Below are positions 44,785-53,219 of a stretch of DNA of 64,000 bases, piece by piece. The notes below the pieces were generated by a model. That model did not search any database, had not been told where the DNA came from, and worked only from the letters and a program-made list of their open reading frames with translations. The position numbers and the translations under genes were made by a program. The DNA comes from Dyadobacter jejuensis (GTDB taxonomy: Bacteria; Bacteroidota; Bacteroidia; Cytophagales; Spirosomataceae). Each line of letters opens with the position of its first letter. The first letter of the stretch is position 1. The stretch covers positions 124,001 to 188,000 of the forward strand of contig NZ_QGDT01000001.1 in assembly GCF_003149085.1 (NCBI RefSeq), given 5' to 3'.

Positions 44785-45303
44785 TTAGAAGTGCCGCTCC
44801 CCAATTTCCCTTTTACCCAGCATCACGGCGCCTATCATGGCTACCAGTAGCAGGATGGAGATAAGCTCGAAGGGCAATAGATAGTCTTTAAAAAGCAGAT
44901 GGCCCAGGCTTTCGATCATCCCTACTTGCGATTGATAGGACTGAGGGTCAAAAGCTGGAATGGCTGTTTTGCGGTAAGCACCAAATAGAATTACAAAAAC
45001 AGTACCTCCTACGATGGTACCGGCTATTTTAGTAAGATTGGCTTTGGTTTCCACTTCATCCTGCTTCATGTTCAGGAACATAATTACGAAGAGGAAGAGT
45101 ACCATAATGGCCCCGGCATAGACGATGATGTTCACCGCCGCTAAGAATTGGGCATTGAGCAGTATATAATGCCCCGACAGGGTAAAGAACGTCAGGATCA
45201 GGTACAATACGCTGTGTATGGGGTTCTTTGCCACCACTACCATCAAGGCACTAAAGACGGTAAGGAAGGAAAGGAAGTAGAAAAAGGATATCGACGGATT
45301 CAT
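44785..45303 (-). CDS. nuoJ: NADH-quinone oxidoreductase subunit J
   Basis: Membrane subunit of complex I, 172 residues from ATG 45303 (MNPSISFFYFLSFLTVFSAL), with five hydrophobic segments and the family stretch AAVNIIVYAGAIMVLFLFVIMFL. The longer frame from 45390 overlaps nuoI and is not needed. It is the last gene of the main nuo operon: the terminator lies 21 bases beyond. nuoK, normally translationally coupled to nuoJ, does not follow. A second nuoJ is at 3.5 kb and differs substantially. Confidence 0.93.
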   Translation of the reverse strand: MNPSISFFYFLSFLTVFSALMVVVAKNPIHSVLYLILTFFTLSGHYILLNAQFLAAVNIIVYAGAIMVLFLFVIMFLNMKQDEVETKANLTKIAGTIVGGTVFVILFGAYRKTAIPAFDPQSYQSQVGMIESLGHLLFKDYLLPFELISILLLVAMIGAVMLGKREIGERHF

Positions 45304-45343
45304 AATTTTAGAAATAAGTGTCTGCCAGAATGGGTAAATGATG

Positions 45344-45937
45344 TCAGGGAACGGGACGAGGAGTGACGTTGGTAACCTCTCCGTTGGCACGTTTGTCGTC
45401 GAGGGCCTTGGCCTCTTCCTTGGTCCATGCTTCGCGGGTATAGCGGTTGTTCATATCTTCTACCAGCAAGTCTTTCCCCCATATCACCTGGTCGCGGTCG
45501 GTAAATACGGGTACAAATTCGTCGTGGCGTAGGTAAACGGCCTGTTTAGGGCAGGCCTCTTCGCATAGTCCACAGAAGATACAGCGTAACATATTTACCT
45601 CGTAAACGGCGGCGTATTTCTCCTCACGGTACAGGTTTTCTTCTCCTTTTTCGCGCTCGGCAGCCACCATCGATATCGCTTCGGCGGGACAGGCCACGGC
45701 ACAAAGGCCACAAGCGGTGCACCGTTCCTTGCCATCGGCATCTCTTTTGAGGATATGGCGTCCCCGAAAGACGGGCCCCAGGTATCTTTTAACCTCCGGG
45801 TATTCTATGGTTACCTTTTTGGCAAAAAAGTGCTTTATGGTAATTCCAAGACCCGTCGCAATGGCAGGCAGGTAGGCCCTTTCCATAAAGGTCATTTCTT
45901 TATTGCTTACTTGCTTTGAGCGGTTGGTCAATTGCAT
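45344..45937 (-). CDS. nuoI: NADH-quinone oxidoreductase subunit I
   Basis: The regular 197-residue NuoI, with two 4Fe-4S motifs at CTACGLCAVACP and CIFCGLCEEACP (N6a and N6b clusters) in the peripheral arm of complex I, handing electrons towards NuoB. The N-terminal helix GLGITIKHFFAKKVTIEYP is the family's membrane-facing anchor. It follows nuoH with a 101-base gap and precedes nuoJ by 40 bases. Unlike the 1.8-kb copy it has no repeat tail. Confidence 0.95.
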   Translation of the reverse strand: MQLTNRSKQVSNKEMTFMERAYLPAIATGLGITIKHFFAKKVTIEYPEVKRYLGPVFRGRHILKRDADGKERCTACGLCAVACPAEAISMVAAEREKGEENLYREEKYAAVYEVNMLRCIFCGLCEEACPKQAVYLRHDEFVPVFTDRDQVIWGKDLLVEDMNNRYTREAWTKEEAKALDDKRANGEVTNVTPRPVP

Positions 45938-46038
45938 GGCAATGTCATTTTATTAAGTTATACGCGCTACTTAAGGTAGGGTATAAGGTTCTGTTTCAGT
46001 TACTAGGTGATCCGGTGGTATCGGTGTTCCGGACAGGC

Positions 46039-47118
46039 TTAATTCAATATCTGTGTGATAATTGGCTTAAGGAAAAGGATACCGGCGGCCGTCAATATAA
46101 TATTGATGATAGCCAAAGGAATCAATTTTTTCCAGCCCAGGTTCATCAGCTGATCGTAGCGGAAACGAGGGATAGTCCAACGAACCCACATATAGAAAAA
46201 TACAAAGAATAAGGCCTTACCAAAGAATACGGCCGTACCGATCAAGGTAGCGATGTTATGGCCGGTGGCAGTGCCCATGGCCGAGGTCAGTTGATTGTAC
46301 ACCCAGTCCATACCAGGATAGTTATAGCCACCGAAATAGAGGGTAGATATAATGGCCGACGAAATGAACATGTTGATGTATTCGGCAAAGAGGTAAAAGC
46401 CTAACTTCATACTTCCGTATTCGGTATGGTAGCCCCCTACGAGTTCGGTTTCACACTCGGGTAAGTCGAAGGGTACTCGGTTACATTCGGCGAAGGAGCA
46501 GGTAAGGAAGATGATAAAGCCTAGGGGTTGGTAAAAGATATTCCAGTTGCCTCCATGCTGTTGTGAGACGATCTCGCCCAGCGATAGGGAGCTGCTCATC
46601 ATGAGCACGGCGATCAGGGAGAGCCCCATGGCGATCTCGTAGCTAATATTCTGTGACGCGGCACGGATGGCACCGAGTAGGGAGAATTTGTTGTTGGATG
46701 CCCATCCACCAATCATAATACCATACACGCCTAAGGCTACCACGCCAAAAACATACAGGATACCAATATTGGACTCTACCCCTTGCAAGGGTACCTCTAC
46801 GCCATTAAACCGGAAAGTGGAGCCGAAGGGTATCACCGCACTAGCCAAAAGGGCTGTTAGCATGGCTAAGCTTGGCCCGGCAATAAACAACCATTTATTG
46901 GCCAGAGCGGGAATGAAATCTTCTTTGAAAAACATTTTACCCGCATCGGCCATGGGTTGTAGCAAGCCTCCCCAACCGGCGCGGTTAGGTCCGCGACGAT
47001 CCTGGATAAATCCCGCCACCTTTCTTTCCGCCCAAGTAGAGTACATGGCTATCACCAGCGTAAGGGCAAATACGGCAACGATGGTGATCGATTTGATTGT
47101 AAATTCCGTTAATTCCAT
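46039..47118 (-). CDS. nuoH: NADH-quinone oxidoreductase subunit H
   Basis: A 359-residue membrane subunit at the junction of the two arms, forming much of the quinone-access path. Eight or more hydrophobic helices are seen. The conserved stretches are RKVAGFIQDRRGPNRAGWGGLLQPMADAGKMF and AECNRVPFDLPECETELVGGYHTEYGSMKLG, both diagnostic of NuoH. It sits 40 bases after nuoG. Confidence 0.97.
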   Translation of the reverse strand: MELTEFTIKSITIVAVFALTLVIAMYSTWAERKVAGFIQDRRGPNRAGWGGLLQPMADAGKMFFKEDFIPALANKWLFIAGPSLAMLTALLASAVIPFGSTFRFNGVEVPLQGVESNIGILYVFGVVALGVYGIMIGGWASNNKFSLLGAIRAASQNISYEIAMGLSLIAVLMMSSSLSLGEIVSQQHGGNWNIFYQPLGFIIFLTCSFAECNRVPFDLPECETELVGGYHTEYGSMKLGFYLFAEYINMFISSAIISTLYFGGYNYPGMDWVYNQLTSAMGTATGHNIATLIGTAVFFGKALFFVFFYMWVRWTIPRFRYDQLMNLGWKKLIPLAIINIILTAAGILFLKPIITQILN

Positions 47119-47158
47119 TTTTAGTCTTTATTAGGAAAATGATCTCCCCAATTACGGT

Positions 47159-48274
47159 TTAATTGTTTTGGTTAAGCAACGACCGGTGGTTGGCCTTGTC
47201 GTTGTTTTCAATACTTTGATGCCGGATCGTATCCTTATCGGTGACGTATTCACGGGTATCGTCGATATTTTTGAACTGCGTGGCAGCTAACTTTAAGGCG
47301 AAATCTGGTTTCTTTACGAGGTCTGAACGGTATTTGTTGGCCGAAATTACCGAGCTCCTTTTAACCTTAGTAGGGCCTTCTAACACCCAATCGCTGGTTT
47401 TTTTGCGTTCGAAGCGGCAGGTGTTGCAGATAAATTCGTTGACCTCACCCCAAGTATTCTTGCGGGCCGTTACCCGGATCACCTCGTCGCCGCGGTACCA
47501 CAGTATCACCTTACCAGAACATTTGTCACAGTCACAATGGGCATCCTCGGGCTTGCTAAACCATACCCTGTTCTTGAACCGGTACGTCTTATCGGTGAGG
47601 GCTCCTACGGGGCAAACGTCGATAATATTCCCAGAGAAGTCATTGTCGATGCTCTTTTCTATGTAGGTACTGATCTCCGAGGCATCGCCACGGTTCATCA
47701 CCCCATGTTCTCTTTTGTTAGTGACCTGGTCGGCGGTATACACACAGCGGTAGCAAAGTATGCAACGCGTCATATGCAGCTGCACATAAGGTCCGATATC
47801 TTTTTTCTCGAAGGTACGTCTTTCTTCTTCGTAACGGGTATGGGCTGAGCCATGCTCGAAGGCAAAGTCCTGAAGGTTACACTCTCCTGCCTGGTCGCAT
47901 ACGGGGCAGTCCAAGGGGTGGTTGATGAGCAAGAACTCTACGATCCCTTTTCTGGCTTCCAAAACGGCCTCGTTGGTGGTATTTTCTACGACCATTCCAT
48001 CTTGTACTTGGGTGATACAGGAGGGGACTAGCTTGGGCATGGGGCGGGTATCTTTGGCCGACCCCTGGGCCACTTTTACCAAGCAGGCCCTACACTTACC
48101 ACCAGAAGCCGGTAGAGGCTTGTAATAGCACATGGCAGGGGGCACTATGGAGGTCTGGCTTTGGTCAGCCTCCGCTATTTTTCGTGCAGCCTGCATAATG
48201 GTGGTACCAGGCTCCACTTCCACTTCGATGCCATCAAAGGTTATTTTAAATAATTGCGGTTTTGTCTCTTCCAT
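47159..48274 (-). CDS. nuoG: NADH-quinone oxidoreductase subunit G, short form
   Basis: A 371-residue NuoG-like protein that keeps the N-terminal iron-sulfur part only: a 2Fe-2S ferredoxin domain (PPAMCYY, SGGKCRACLVKV), a His-Cys ligated cluster (HPLDCPVCDQAGECNLQ) and a 4Fe-4S pattern (TRCILCYRC, with VCPVGAL further on). A further Cys group HCDCDKCSGKV is followed by ICNTCRFERK. The large molybdopterin-like domain of E. coli NuoG (about 900 residues in all) is missing; short forms are usual in many Bacteroidota. It lies 113 bases after nuoF. Confidence 0.93.
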   Translation of the reverse strand: MEETKPQLFKITFDGIEVEVEPGTTIMQAARKIAEADQSQTSIVPPAMCYYKPLPASGGKCRACLVKVAQGSAKDTRPMPKLVPSCITQVQDGMVVENTTNEAVLEARKGIVEFLLINHPLDCPVCDQAGECNLQDFAFEHGSAHTRYEEERRTFEKKDIGPYVQLHMTRCILCYRCVYTADQVTNKREHGVMNRGDASEISTYIEKSIDNDFSGNIIDVCPVGALTDKTYRFKNRVWFSKPEDAHCDCDKCSGKVILWYRGDEVIRVTARKNTWGEVNEFICNTCRFERKKTSDWVLEGPTKVKRSSVISANKYRSDLVKKPDFALKLAATQFKNIDDTREYVTDKDTIRHQSIENNDKANHRSLLNQNN

Positions 48275-48387
48275 GCCATTTATATTGTAAAGGGTTGCTG
48301 GGGTTGTATCGGTGCCCTCGCTCCCTATGTTCCTTTTCGGTTATTTCAATTTTTCAATACCAAAATTACACAAAAGTCCCTGGAATG

Positions 48388-49728
48388 TTATACCAGAGCC
48401 ATATCTCCTCTGTAGGCGGCCCCAGGGGCAGTAGCCTCGCTAGGGTGTGTAATATGCCATACAAATTCATCGCGGAAATGACGAATAGCGCTGGCTACAG
48501 GCCAAGAGGCGGCGTCGCCTAGGGGGCAAATGGTGTTGCCCTCTATTTTCTTGGTAATGTCGACCAGCAGGTCTACATCATGCATGCTACCATGGCCGTG
48601 TTCTATGCGGTGCAATACCTTTTCCATCCAGCCCGTACCTTCCCGGCAGGGGCTGCATTGCCCACAGGATTCGTGGTGGTAAAACTGCGAGAAGTTCCAG
48701 GTATTTTTAACGATACAGGCCGTTTCGTCGAAGACGATAAAGCCTCCAGATCCTAGCATGGTACCGCTTGCAAAGCCTCCATCGGACAGGGATTCGTAGC
48801 TCATCAGCCGATCCTCGCCATTAGCAGTTTTCATGATCAGGTTGGCTGGTAAGATGGGTACGGAGGATCCTCCCGCTACGAGGGCTTTTAGGTGATGCCC
48901 CTTGCGAATACCGCCACAGTATTCGTCCGAGTTCATAAACTCCTCGACGCTTAGTCCGAGTTCTATTTCATAAACACCAGGCCTCTGGATATGCCCTGAG
49001 GCCGATATCAGCTTGGTACCCGTGCTCCGGCCTATGCCTATCTGAGCGTAAGCTTCGCCACCATTATTGACGATCCACGGCATATTAGAAATAGACTCCA
49101 CGTTATTAACCACGGTAGGGCATTGATAGAGTCCTTTTACTGCCGGGAATGGAGGTTTGTTACGAGGGTTTCCTCGCTTACCTTCCAAAGATTCTAATAA
49201 GGCGGTTTCTTCTCCGCAAATGTAGGCTCCACCACCAGGCTGTACTACCAGCTCAAGGTCGTAGCCCGAACCTAATATATTCTTGCCTAAGAAGCCTTTG
49301 GCTTTCGCTTCTTCGATGGCTTTTTCTAAAATTCGGATCACATACATCAGCTCGCCCCGCACATAGATAAAGGACTTGTTTGCACCCAAGGCAAAGCTGG
49401 AGACGATCATCCCCTCTATCAGAAGGTGAGGGATCGTTTTCATCAGATAGTGATCTTTGAAGGTCCCCGGCTCCGATTCGTCGGCGTTGCATACCAAGTA
49501 ACGGGGGACGCCCTCGGGCTTAGCCAGAAAGCCCCATTTCATTCCCATCGGGAAGCCTGCACCTCCCCGGCCTCTCACTCCCGATTTCTTCGCCTCTTCC
49601 ACTACCTCCTCAGGAGACATGCTTTTGATTGCCTTTTCAACAGCAGTATACCCGCCCTGCTTTCTATAGACGTCGAAGGTCTCGATGCCGGGTACATGAA
49701 TATGTTCTGTTAATATTTTTCTAGCCAT
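48388..49728 (-). CDS. nuoF: NADH-quinone oxidoreductase subunit F
   Basis: The 446-residue NADH- and FMN-binding subunit of complex I. The nucleotide-binding glycine-rich stretches are GVRGRGGAGFPMGMKWGF and the FMN site GGGAYICGEETALLESLEG. The 4Fe-4S (N3) cysteines lie in ESCGQCSPCREG and in NTICPLGDAASWP. It follows nuoE by 32 bases. Confidence 0.97.
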   Translation of the reverse strand: MARKILTEHIHVPGIETFDVYRKQGGYTAVEKAIKSMSPEEVVEEAKKSGVRGRGGAGFPMGMKWGFLAKPEGVPRYLVCNADESEPGTFKDHYLMKTIPHLLIEGMIVSSFALGANKSFIYVRGELMYVIRILEKAIEEAKAKGFLGKNILGSGYDLELVVQPGGGAYICGEETALLESLEGKRGNPRNKPPFPAVKGLYQCPTVVNNVESISNMPWIVNNGGEAYAQIGIGRSTGTKLISASGHIQRPGVYEIELGLSVEEFMNSDEYCGGIRKGHHLKALVAGGSSVPILPANLIMKTANGEDRLMSYESLSDGGFASGTMLGSGGFIVFDETACIVKNTWNFSQFYHHESCGQCSPCREGTGWMEKVLHRIEHGHGSMHDVDLLVDITKKIEGNTICPLGDAASWPVASAIRHFRDEFVWHITHPSEATAPGAAYRGDMALV

Positions 49729-49760
49729 TTCAGGATTTAATTAGCTGCTTTTGACTCGCT

Positions 49761-50258
49761 TTATTTGCTTAGTTCGTCAATAATTTCGTCTACTTTTTCA
49801 TTGGTAAGGTTCATATAATATTTTTCCCTCACCTGAAAAACGGGACCCCAACCGCAAGCGGCTAGGCATTCCACTTCTTTGATGGTAAATTTCCCATCGG
49901 CAGTCGTTTCTCCTGGGTTAATTCCCAGTTTTTGACGAAGGTGGGCATAGACCTCTTCTCCACCCATCAGGCAACAAGGGCCAGTTCGGCAATACTCGAT
50001 GACATGTTTCCCTACGGGTTCGAGGTGGTACATGGTATAAAAAGAGGCCACCTCATAGACTTCTACGGGTTTGATGTCCAACATTTCGGCCACATAGTCC
50101 ATGGCTTCGCTACTCACCCAGCCCCATTGCTCTTGTACTAGGTGTAGTAAGGGAAGCAAGGCCGATTTCTGGCGACCTTCGGGGTATCGGGCTATGATCT
50201 CTTGGGCTTTTTCGAGTCTTTCTGAGCTAAAAGCCACTGTATTGGGAGTATCGGTCAT
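49761..50258 (-). CDS. nuoE: NADH-quinone oxidoreductase subunit E
   Basis: A 165-residue thioredoxin-fold subunit carrying the N1a 2Fe-2S cluster. The four Cys ligands are visible in YCRTGPCCLMGGEE and VECLAACGWGP. The N-terminal helical part (ARYPEGRQKSALLPLLHLVQEQWGW) is the usual NuoE pattern. It lies 60 bases after nuoD. Confidence 0.96.
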   Translation of the reverse strand: MTDTPNTVAFSSERLEKAQEIIARYPEGRQKSALLPLLHLVQEQWGWVSSEAMDYVAEMLDIKPVEVYEVASFYTMYHLEPVGKHVIEYCRTGPCCLMGGEEVYAHLRQKLGINPGETTADGKFTIKEVECLAACGWGPVFQVREKYYMNLTNEKVDEIIDELSK

Positions 50259-50318
50259 TTTTTTTCTAAAACTTGAACATTTTTAAACTTAAGAAAGAAT
50301 GCCAACCCTTGAAGAAGG

Positions 50319-51545
50319 TTAGGCATCGAGCTCTCCGGCAATTACATTCAGGCTACTCATGGTAAGGATCGCATCGGAAAGGGAGCTTCCCTTACACATT
50401 TCGGGGTAGGCCTGGTAATAGATAAAGCTAGGCCGGCGGAAATGCAAGCGGTATGGAGCCCGTCCACCATCGCTTACCATATAAAAACCTAATTCCCCAT
50501 TGCCACCCTCTACGGCGTGGTAAATCTCTCCTGCTGGAGCGTCTATTTCTCCCATCACAATTTTGAAATGGTAGATCAGCGCCTCCATGCTTCGGTATAC
50601 TTCCTGCTTGGGTGGTAAGTAATATTCGGGCGCATCGGCGTAGTAGGGGCCTTCAGGTAGGTTGTTAATGGCCTGCTCGACGATCTTTAAGCTCTGCCAC
50701 ATTTCTTCATTACGAACCATATAGCGGTCGTAAGTATCTCCATTCTGGCCTACTGGAATGCTAAAGTCGAAGTCTTCGTAAGAAGAGTAGGGGTTCATTA
50801 CCCGCACATCGTAGTCTAGTCCTGCAGCTCTAAGATTTGGGCCAGTAAAACCATACGACAGGGCTCTTTCCATGGAGATAGCACCTACGTTGATGGTCCT
50901 ATCCATAAAGATCCGGTTCCGGTTGAGCAGCTTCTCGAGCTCCTTCAGCACGGGGGGGAAGGACTGGATAAAGTCCTTTATTTTTTTGATAGCGGTACTG
51001 GAAAGGTCACGTTCCATGCCCCCAAGTCGCCCCATATTGGTGGTTAGACGGGCCCCACATACCTCTTCATATATTTCGTAGATCTCCTCCCGCTTTTGCA
51101 TCACGTACAAGAAACCGGTAAAGGCTCCTGTATCCACACCTAAAATACTGTTACAGATAATATGGTCGGAGATCCGCGCAAGCTCCATCATGATGACCCG
51201 GATGTATTGAGCCCTCTTGGGAACTTGCACCTCCAGGAATTTCTCCATGGTCATATGCCATCCCAAATTATTGATCGGGGAGGAACAGTAGTTCATCCGG
51301 TCGGTAAGGGTGGTGATCTGATAATAGGGGCGTCTTTCGGCGATTTTCTCGAAGGCACGGTGAATATAACCGATCGTCTGCTCCCCCGACACGATTTTCT
51401 CCCCATCCATTTTGAGGACGTTCTGGAAAATACCATGGGTAGCGGGGTGGGTAGGACCCAGGTTAAGGGTGGTGAGCTCTTCTACCAGCTCGGGTAAATC
51501 CGCATTGGCCGGAACCTGATGCGGTAAAAGTTCAATATCTGCCAT
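50319..51545 (-). CDS. nuoD: NADH-quinone oxidoreductase subunit D
   Basis: The 49-kDa-type subunit that forms the quinone site with NuoB, 408 residues, as a separate gene from nuoC. Family signatures include [12 protein letters not shown] at the N-terminus, [17 protein letters not shown], and [10 protein letters not shown] near the C-terminus, where the [17 protein letters not shown] ending is also typical. It starts 23 bases after nuoC. Confidence 0.97.
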   Translation of the reverse strand: MADIELLPHQVPANADLPELVEELTTLNLGPTHPATHGIFQNVLKMDGEKIVSGEQTIGYIHRAFEKIAERRPYYQITTLTDRMNYCSSPINNLGWHMTMEKFLEVQVPKRAQYIRVIMMELARISDHIICNSILGVDTGAFTGFLYVMQKREEIYEIYEEVCGARLTTNMGRLGGMERDLSSTAIKKIKDFIQSFPPVLKELEKLLNRNRIFMDRTINVGAISMERALSYGFTGPNLRAAGLDYDVRVMNPYSSYEDFDFSIPVGQNGDTYDRYMVRNEEMWQSLKIVEQAINNLPEGPYYADAPEYYLPPKQEVYRSMEALIYHFKIVMGEIDAPAGEIYHAVEGGNGELGFYMVSDGGRAPYRLHFRRPSFIYYQAYPEMCKGSSLSDAILTMSSLNVIAGELDA

Positions 51546-51568
51546 AGTTGTAAACTATATGTTGAGCA

Positions 51569-52069
51569 TTATCTGCCAAAAAGTGCATCAATTTTATCTT
51601 CCCTAGTGGCATCCTCAAGAGGATACTCTTTGCGCATGGGGAAGTAATCCATTTCATCAATATTGAGGATCCGCTTCAGGTTTGGGTGGCCGTCGAAGAG
51701 AATGCCATAAAAGTCATAGGTCTCACGTTCCATCCAGTTGGCACAGGCATATAAGCCAGTGGCAGTAGGAATATGGATGTCGGCCTCAGGAATAGATACC
51801 TTAATGCGAACCCTGAAATTATGAATAAAGCTATGTAGGTGGTAAACCACCATAAACTCCTGTCCTTGCTTGTCGGGGTATTGAATGCCCGTAAGGTCGG
51901 TCAGGAAGTTAACTTGAAAATGGCTATGTTCCTTTAAAAATTCTAGTACAGACAGGATCTCTTCTCTGGTGGTAGAGAGCGTCAGCATGCCATAAGGTTC
52001 TTCAAAGTCAAAAACCTGGCTGCCAAATTTCCCTAAAAGCTCCTCTGCTACTTCCTGATTACTTAGCAT
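51569..52069 (-). CDS. nuoC: NADH-quinone oxidoreductase subunit C
   Basis: A 166-residue peripheral-arm subunit with no cofactor. The diagnostic stretch is WMERETYDFYGILFDGHPNLKRIL near residue 110, followed by FPMRKEYPLED. It starts 5 bases after nuoB and precedes nuoD by 23, fitting tight co-translation. Confidence 0.95.
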   Translation of the reverse strand: MLSNQEVAEELLGKFGSQVFDFEEPYGMLTLSTTREEILSVLEFLKEHSHFQVNFLTDLTGIQYPDKQGQEFMVVYHLHSFIHNFRVRIKVSIPEADIHIPTATGLYACANWMERETYDFYGILFDGHPNLKRILNIDEMDYFPMRKEYPLEDATREDKIDALFGR

Positions 52070-52074
52070 ATCGA

Positions 52075-52617
52075 CTATTGTATATTGTAAGAGGCTAGTA
52101 AGTGTTGGTATTCGTCGCTATTCCGACGGCGAAGTTTTTCATTTTGTGCCAGATGCTGGATCTGCATCAGTCCGTCGATAATCTGTTCGGGACGAGGCGG
52201 GCAGCCAGGCACGTAGACGTCCACAGGAATAATGCGGTCGATTCCTTGTAATACGCTGTAAGAGTCGAAAATACCACCGCTAGAAGCACAGGCACCTACG
52301 GCCAATACCCATCGGGGCTCCGCCATTTGTAAATACACTTGCTTTACTACGGGGGCCATCTTTTTGGCGATCGTCCCCATGACCATCAATAAGTCGGCCT
52401 GGCGGGGTGAAAAGCTAGGGCGTTCCGAGCCAAATCGTGATATATCGTAGTGAGAACCCATGGTAGCCATGAATTCTATACCGCAACAGGAGGTAGCGAA
52501 TGGGAGGGGCCATAAAGAATAACTCCTGGCCAGCCCTATGGCTTCGTCAAATGAAGTCGCAAAAAATCCTGATCCGCTGTGTCCCTGTGGGGCATCTGCT
52601 ATGGTTACTTCTTTCAT
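52075..52617 (-). CDS. nuoB: NADH-quinone oxidoreductase subunit B
   Basis: The 180-residue subunit that carries the N2 4Fe-4S cluster nearest the quinone. Its ligands are in TSCCGIEFMA, VGACASSGG and PGCPPRPE, the complete family set. It follows nuoA by 30 bases. Confidence 0.97.
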   Translation of the reverse strand: MKEVTIADAPQGHSGSGFFATSFDEAIGLARSYSLWPLPFATSCCGIEFMATMGSHYDISRFGSERPSFSPRQADLLMVMGTIAKKMAPVVKQVYLQMAEPRWVLAVGACASSGGIFDSYSVLQGIDRIIPVDVYVPGCPPRPEQIIDGLMQIQHLAQNEKLRRRNSDEYQHLLASYNIQ

Positions 52618-52647
52618 AATTTCGTAAGTTGCTGGTTGCTTTTGACC

Positions 52648-53022
52648 TTATTCTTCCCAATTGAGTACGCCTTTCTTGATGACGTAATAAAAGCCGGAAA
52701 GTAAGAGTGCCATAAAAACTAACATTTCCAGAAAGCCAAACATTCCCAAGTCTTTAAAATTTACGGCCCAGGGATACATAAAGATTACCTCCACATCGAA
52801 AAGCACGAAGAGAATGGCCACCAAAAAGTATTTCACCGAAATGGGGGTTCTTGCATCTCCTACCGACTCGATTCCACATTCGAAAGGGTCGTCTTTCTTT
52901 GCACTCCTACGGCTTGGGCCAATTAAATGGGTGACAATCATCGTTCCTCCAATAAACCCGGCGGCCAGTAAAAACTGCACCAAGATGGGTAAATAGTCGG
53001 AAGGTAAATAGGTACTGTTCAT
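52648..53022 (-). CDS. nuoA: NADH-quinone oxidoreductase subunit A
   Basis: A 124-residue membrane subunit with three helices and the characteristic matrix-side motif PFECGIESVGDARTPISVKYFLVAILFVLFDVEVIFM. It is the first gene of the nuoA-J operon; a consensus promoter lies 77 bases upstream. Confidence 0.97.
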   Translation of the reverse strand: MNSTYLPSDYLPILVQFLLAAGFIGGTMIVTHLIGPSRRSAKKDDPFECGIESVGDARTPISVKYFLVAILFVLFDVEVIFMYPWAVNFKDLGMFGFLEMLVFMALLLSGFYYVIKKGVLNWEE

Positions 53023-53098
53023 AGGACTTAGTATTGGCTTTCTAGTAAATTCTATATTGGCTTGATGAATACCATTTTTTGGTTTTTTTAAACCCTTT

Positions 53099-53130
53099 CA
53101 AAGTTAGTAGCTGAAAATTTATCAATCAAA
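53099..53130 (-). promoter_or_regulatory. Promoter of the nuoA-J operon
   Basis: On the minus strand TTTG (53130-53127) and TAACTTTG (53106-53099) are 20 bases apart, the ideal Bacteroidota spacing. The leader to the nuoA ATG is about 70 bases. Confidence 0.65.
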
Positions 53131-53167
53131 TTCTGCTGTTTTTCTTTTGTCTAATTAGTATCATGCT

Positions 53168-53197
53168 AAATAAGCCCCGAAAATACGGAGCTTATTT
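53168..53197 (-). terminator. Intrinsic terminator after the 708-residue esterase gene
   Basis: A 12-base-pair stem (53168-53179 with 53186-53197), with one G-U pair in the minus-strand transcript, encloses a 6-base loop and starts 22 bases after the esterase stop. The right arm ends in a TTATTT stretch. Confidence 0.7.
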
Positions 53198-53219
53198 TAA
53201 AATTATACTATGTAGAGGC

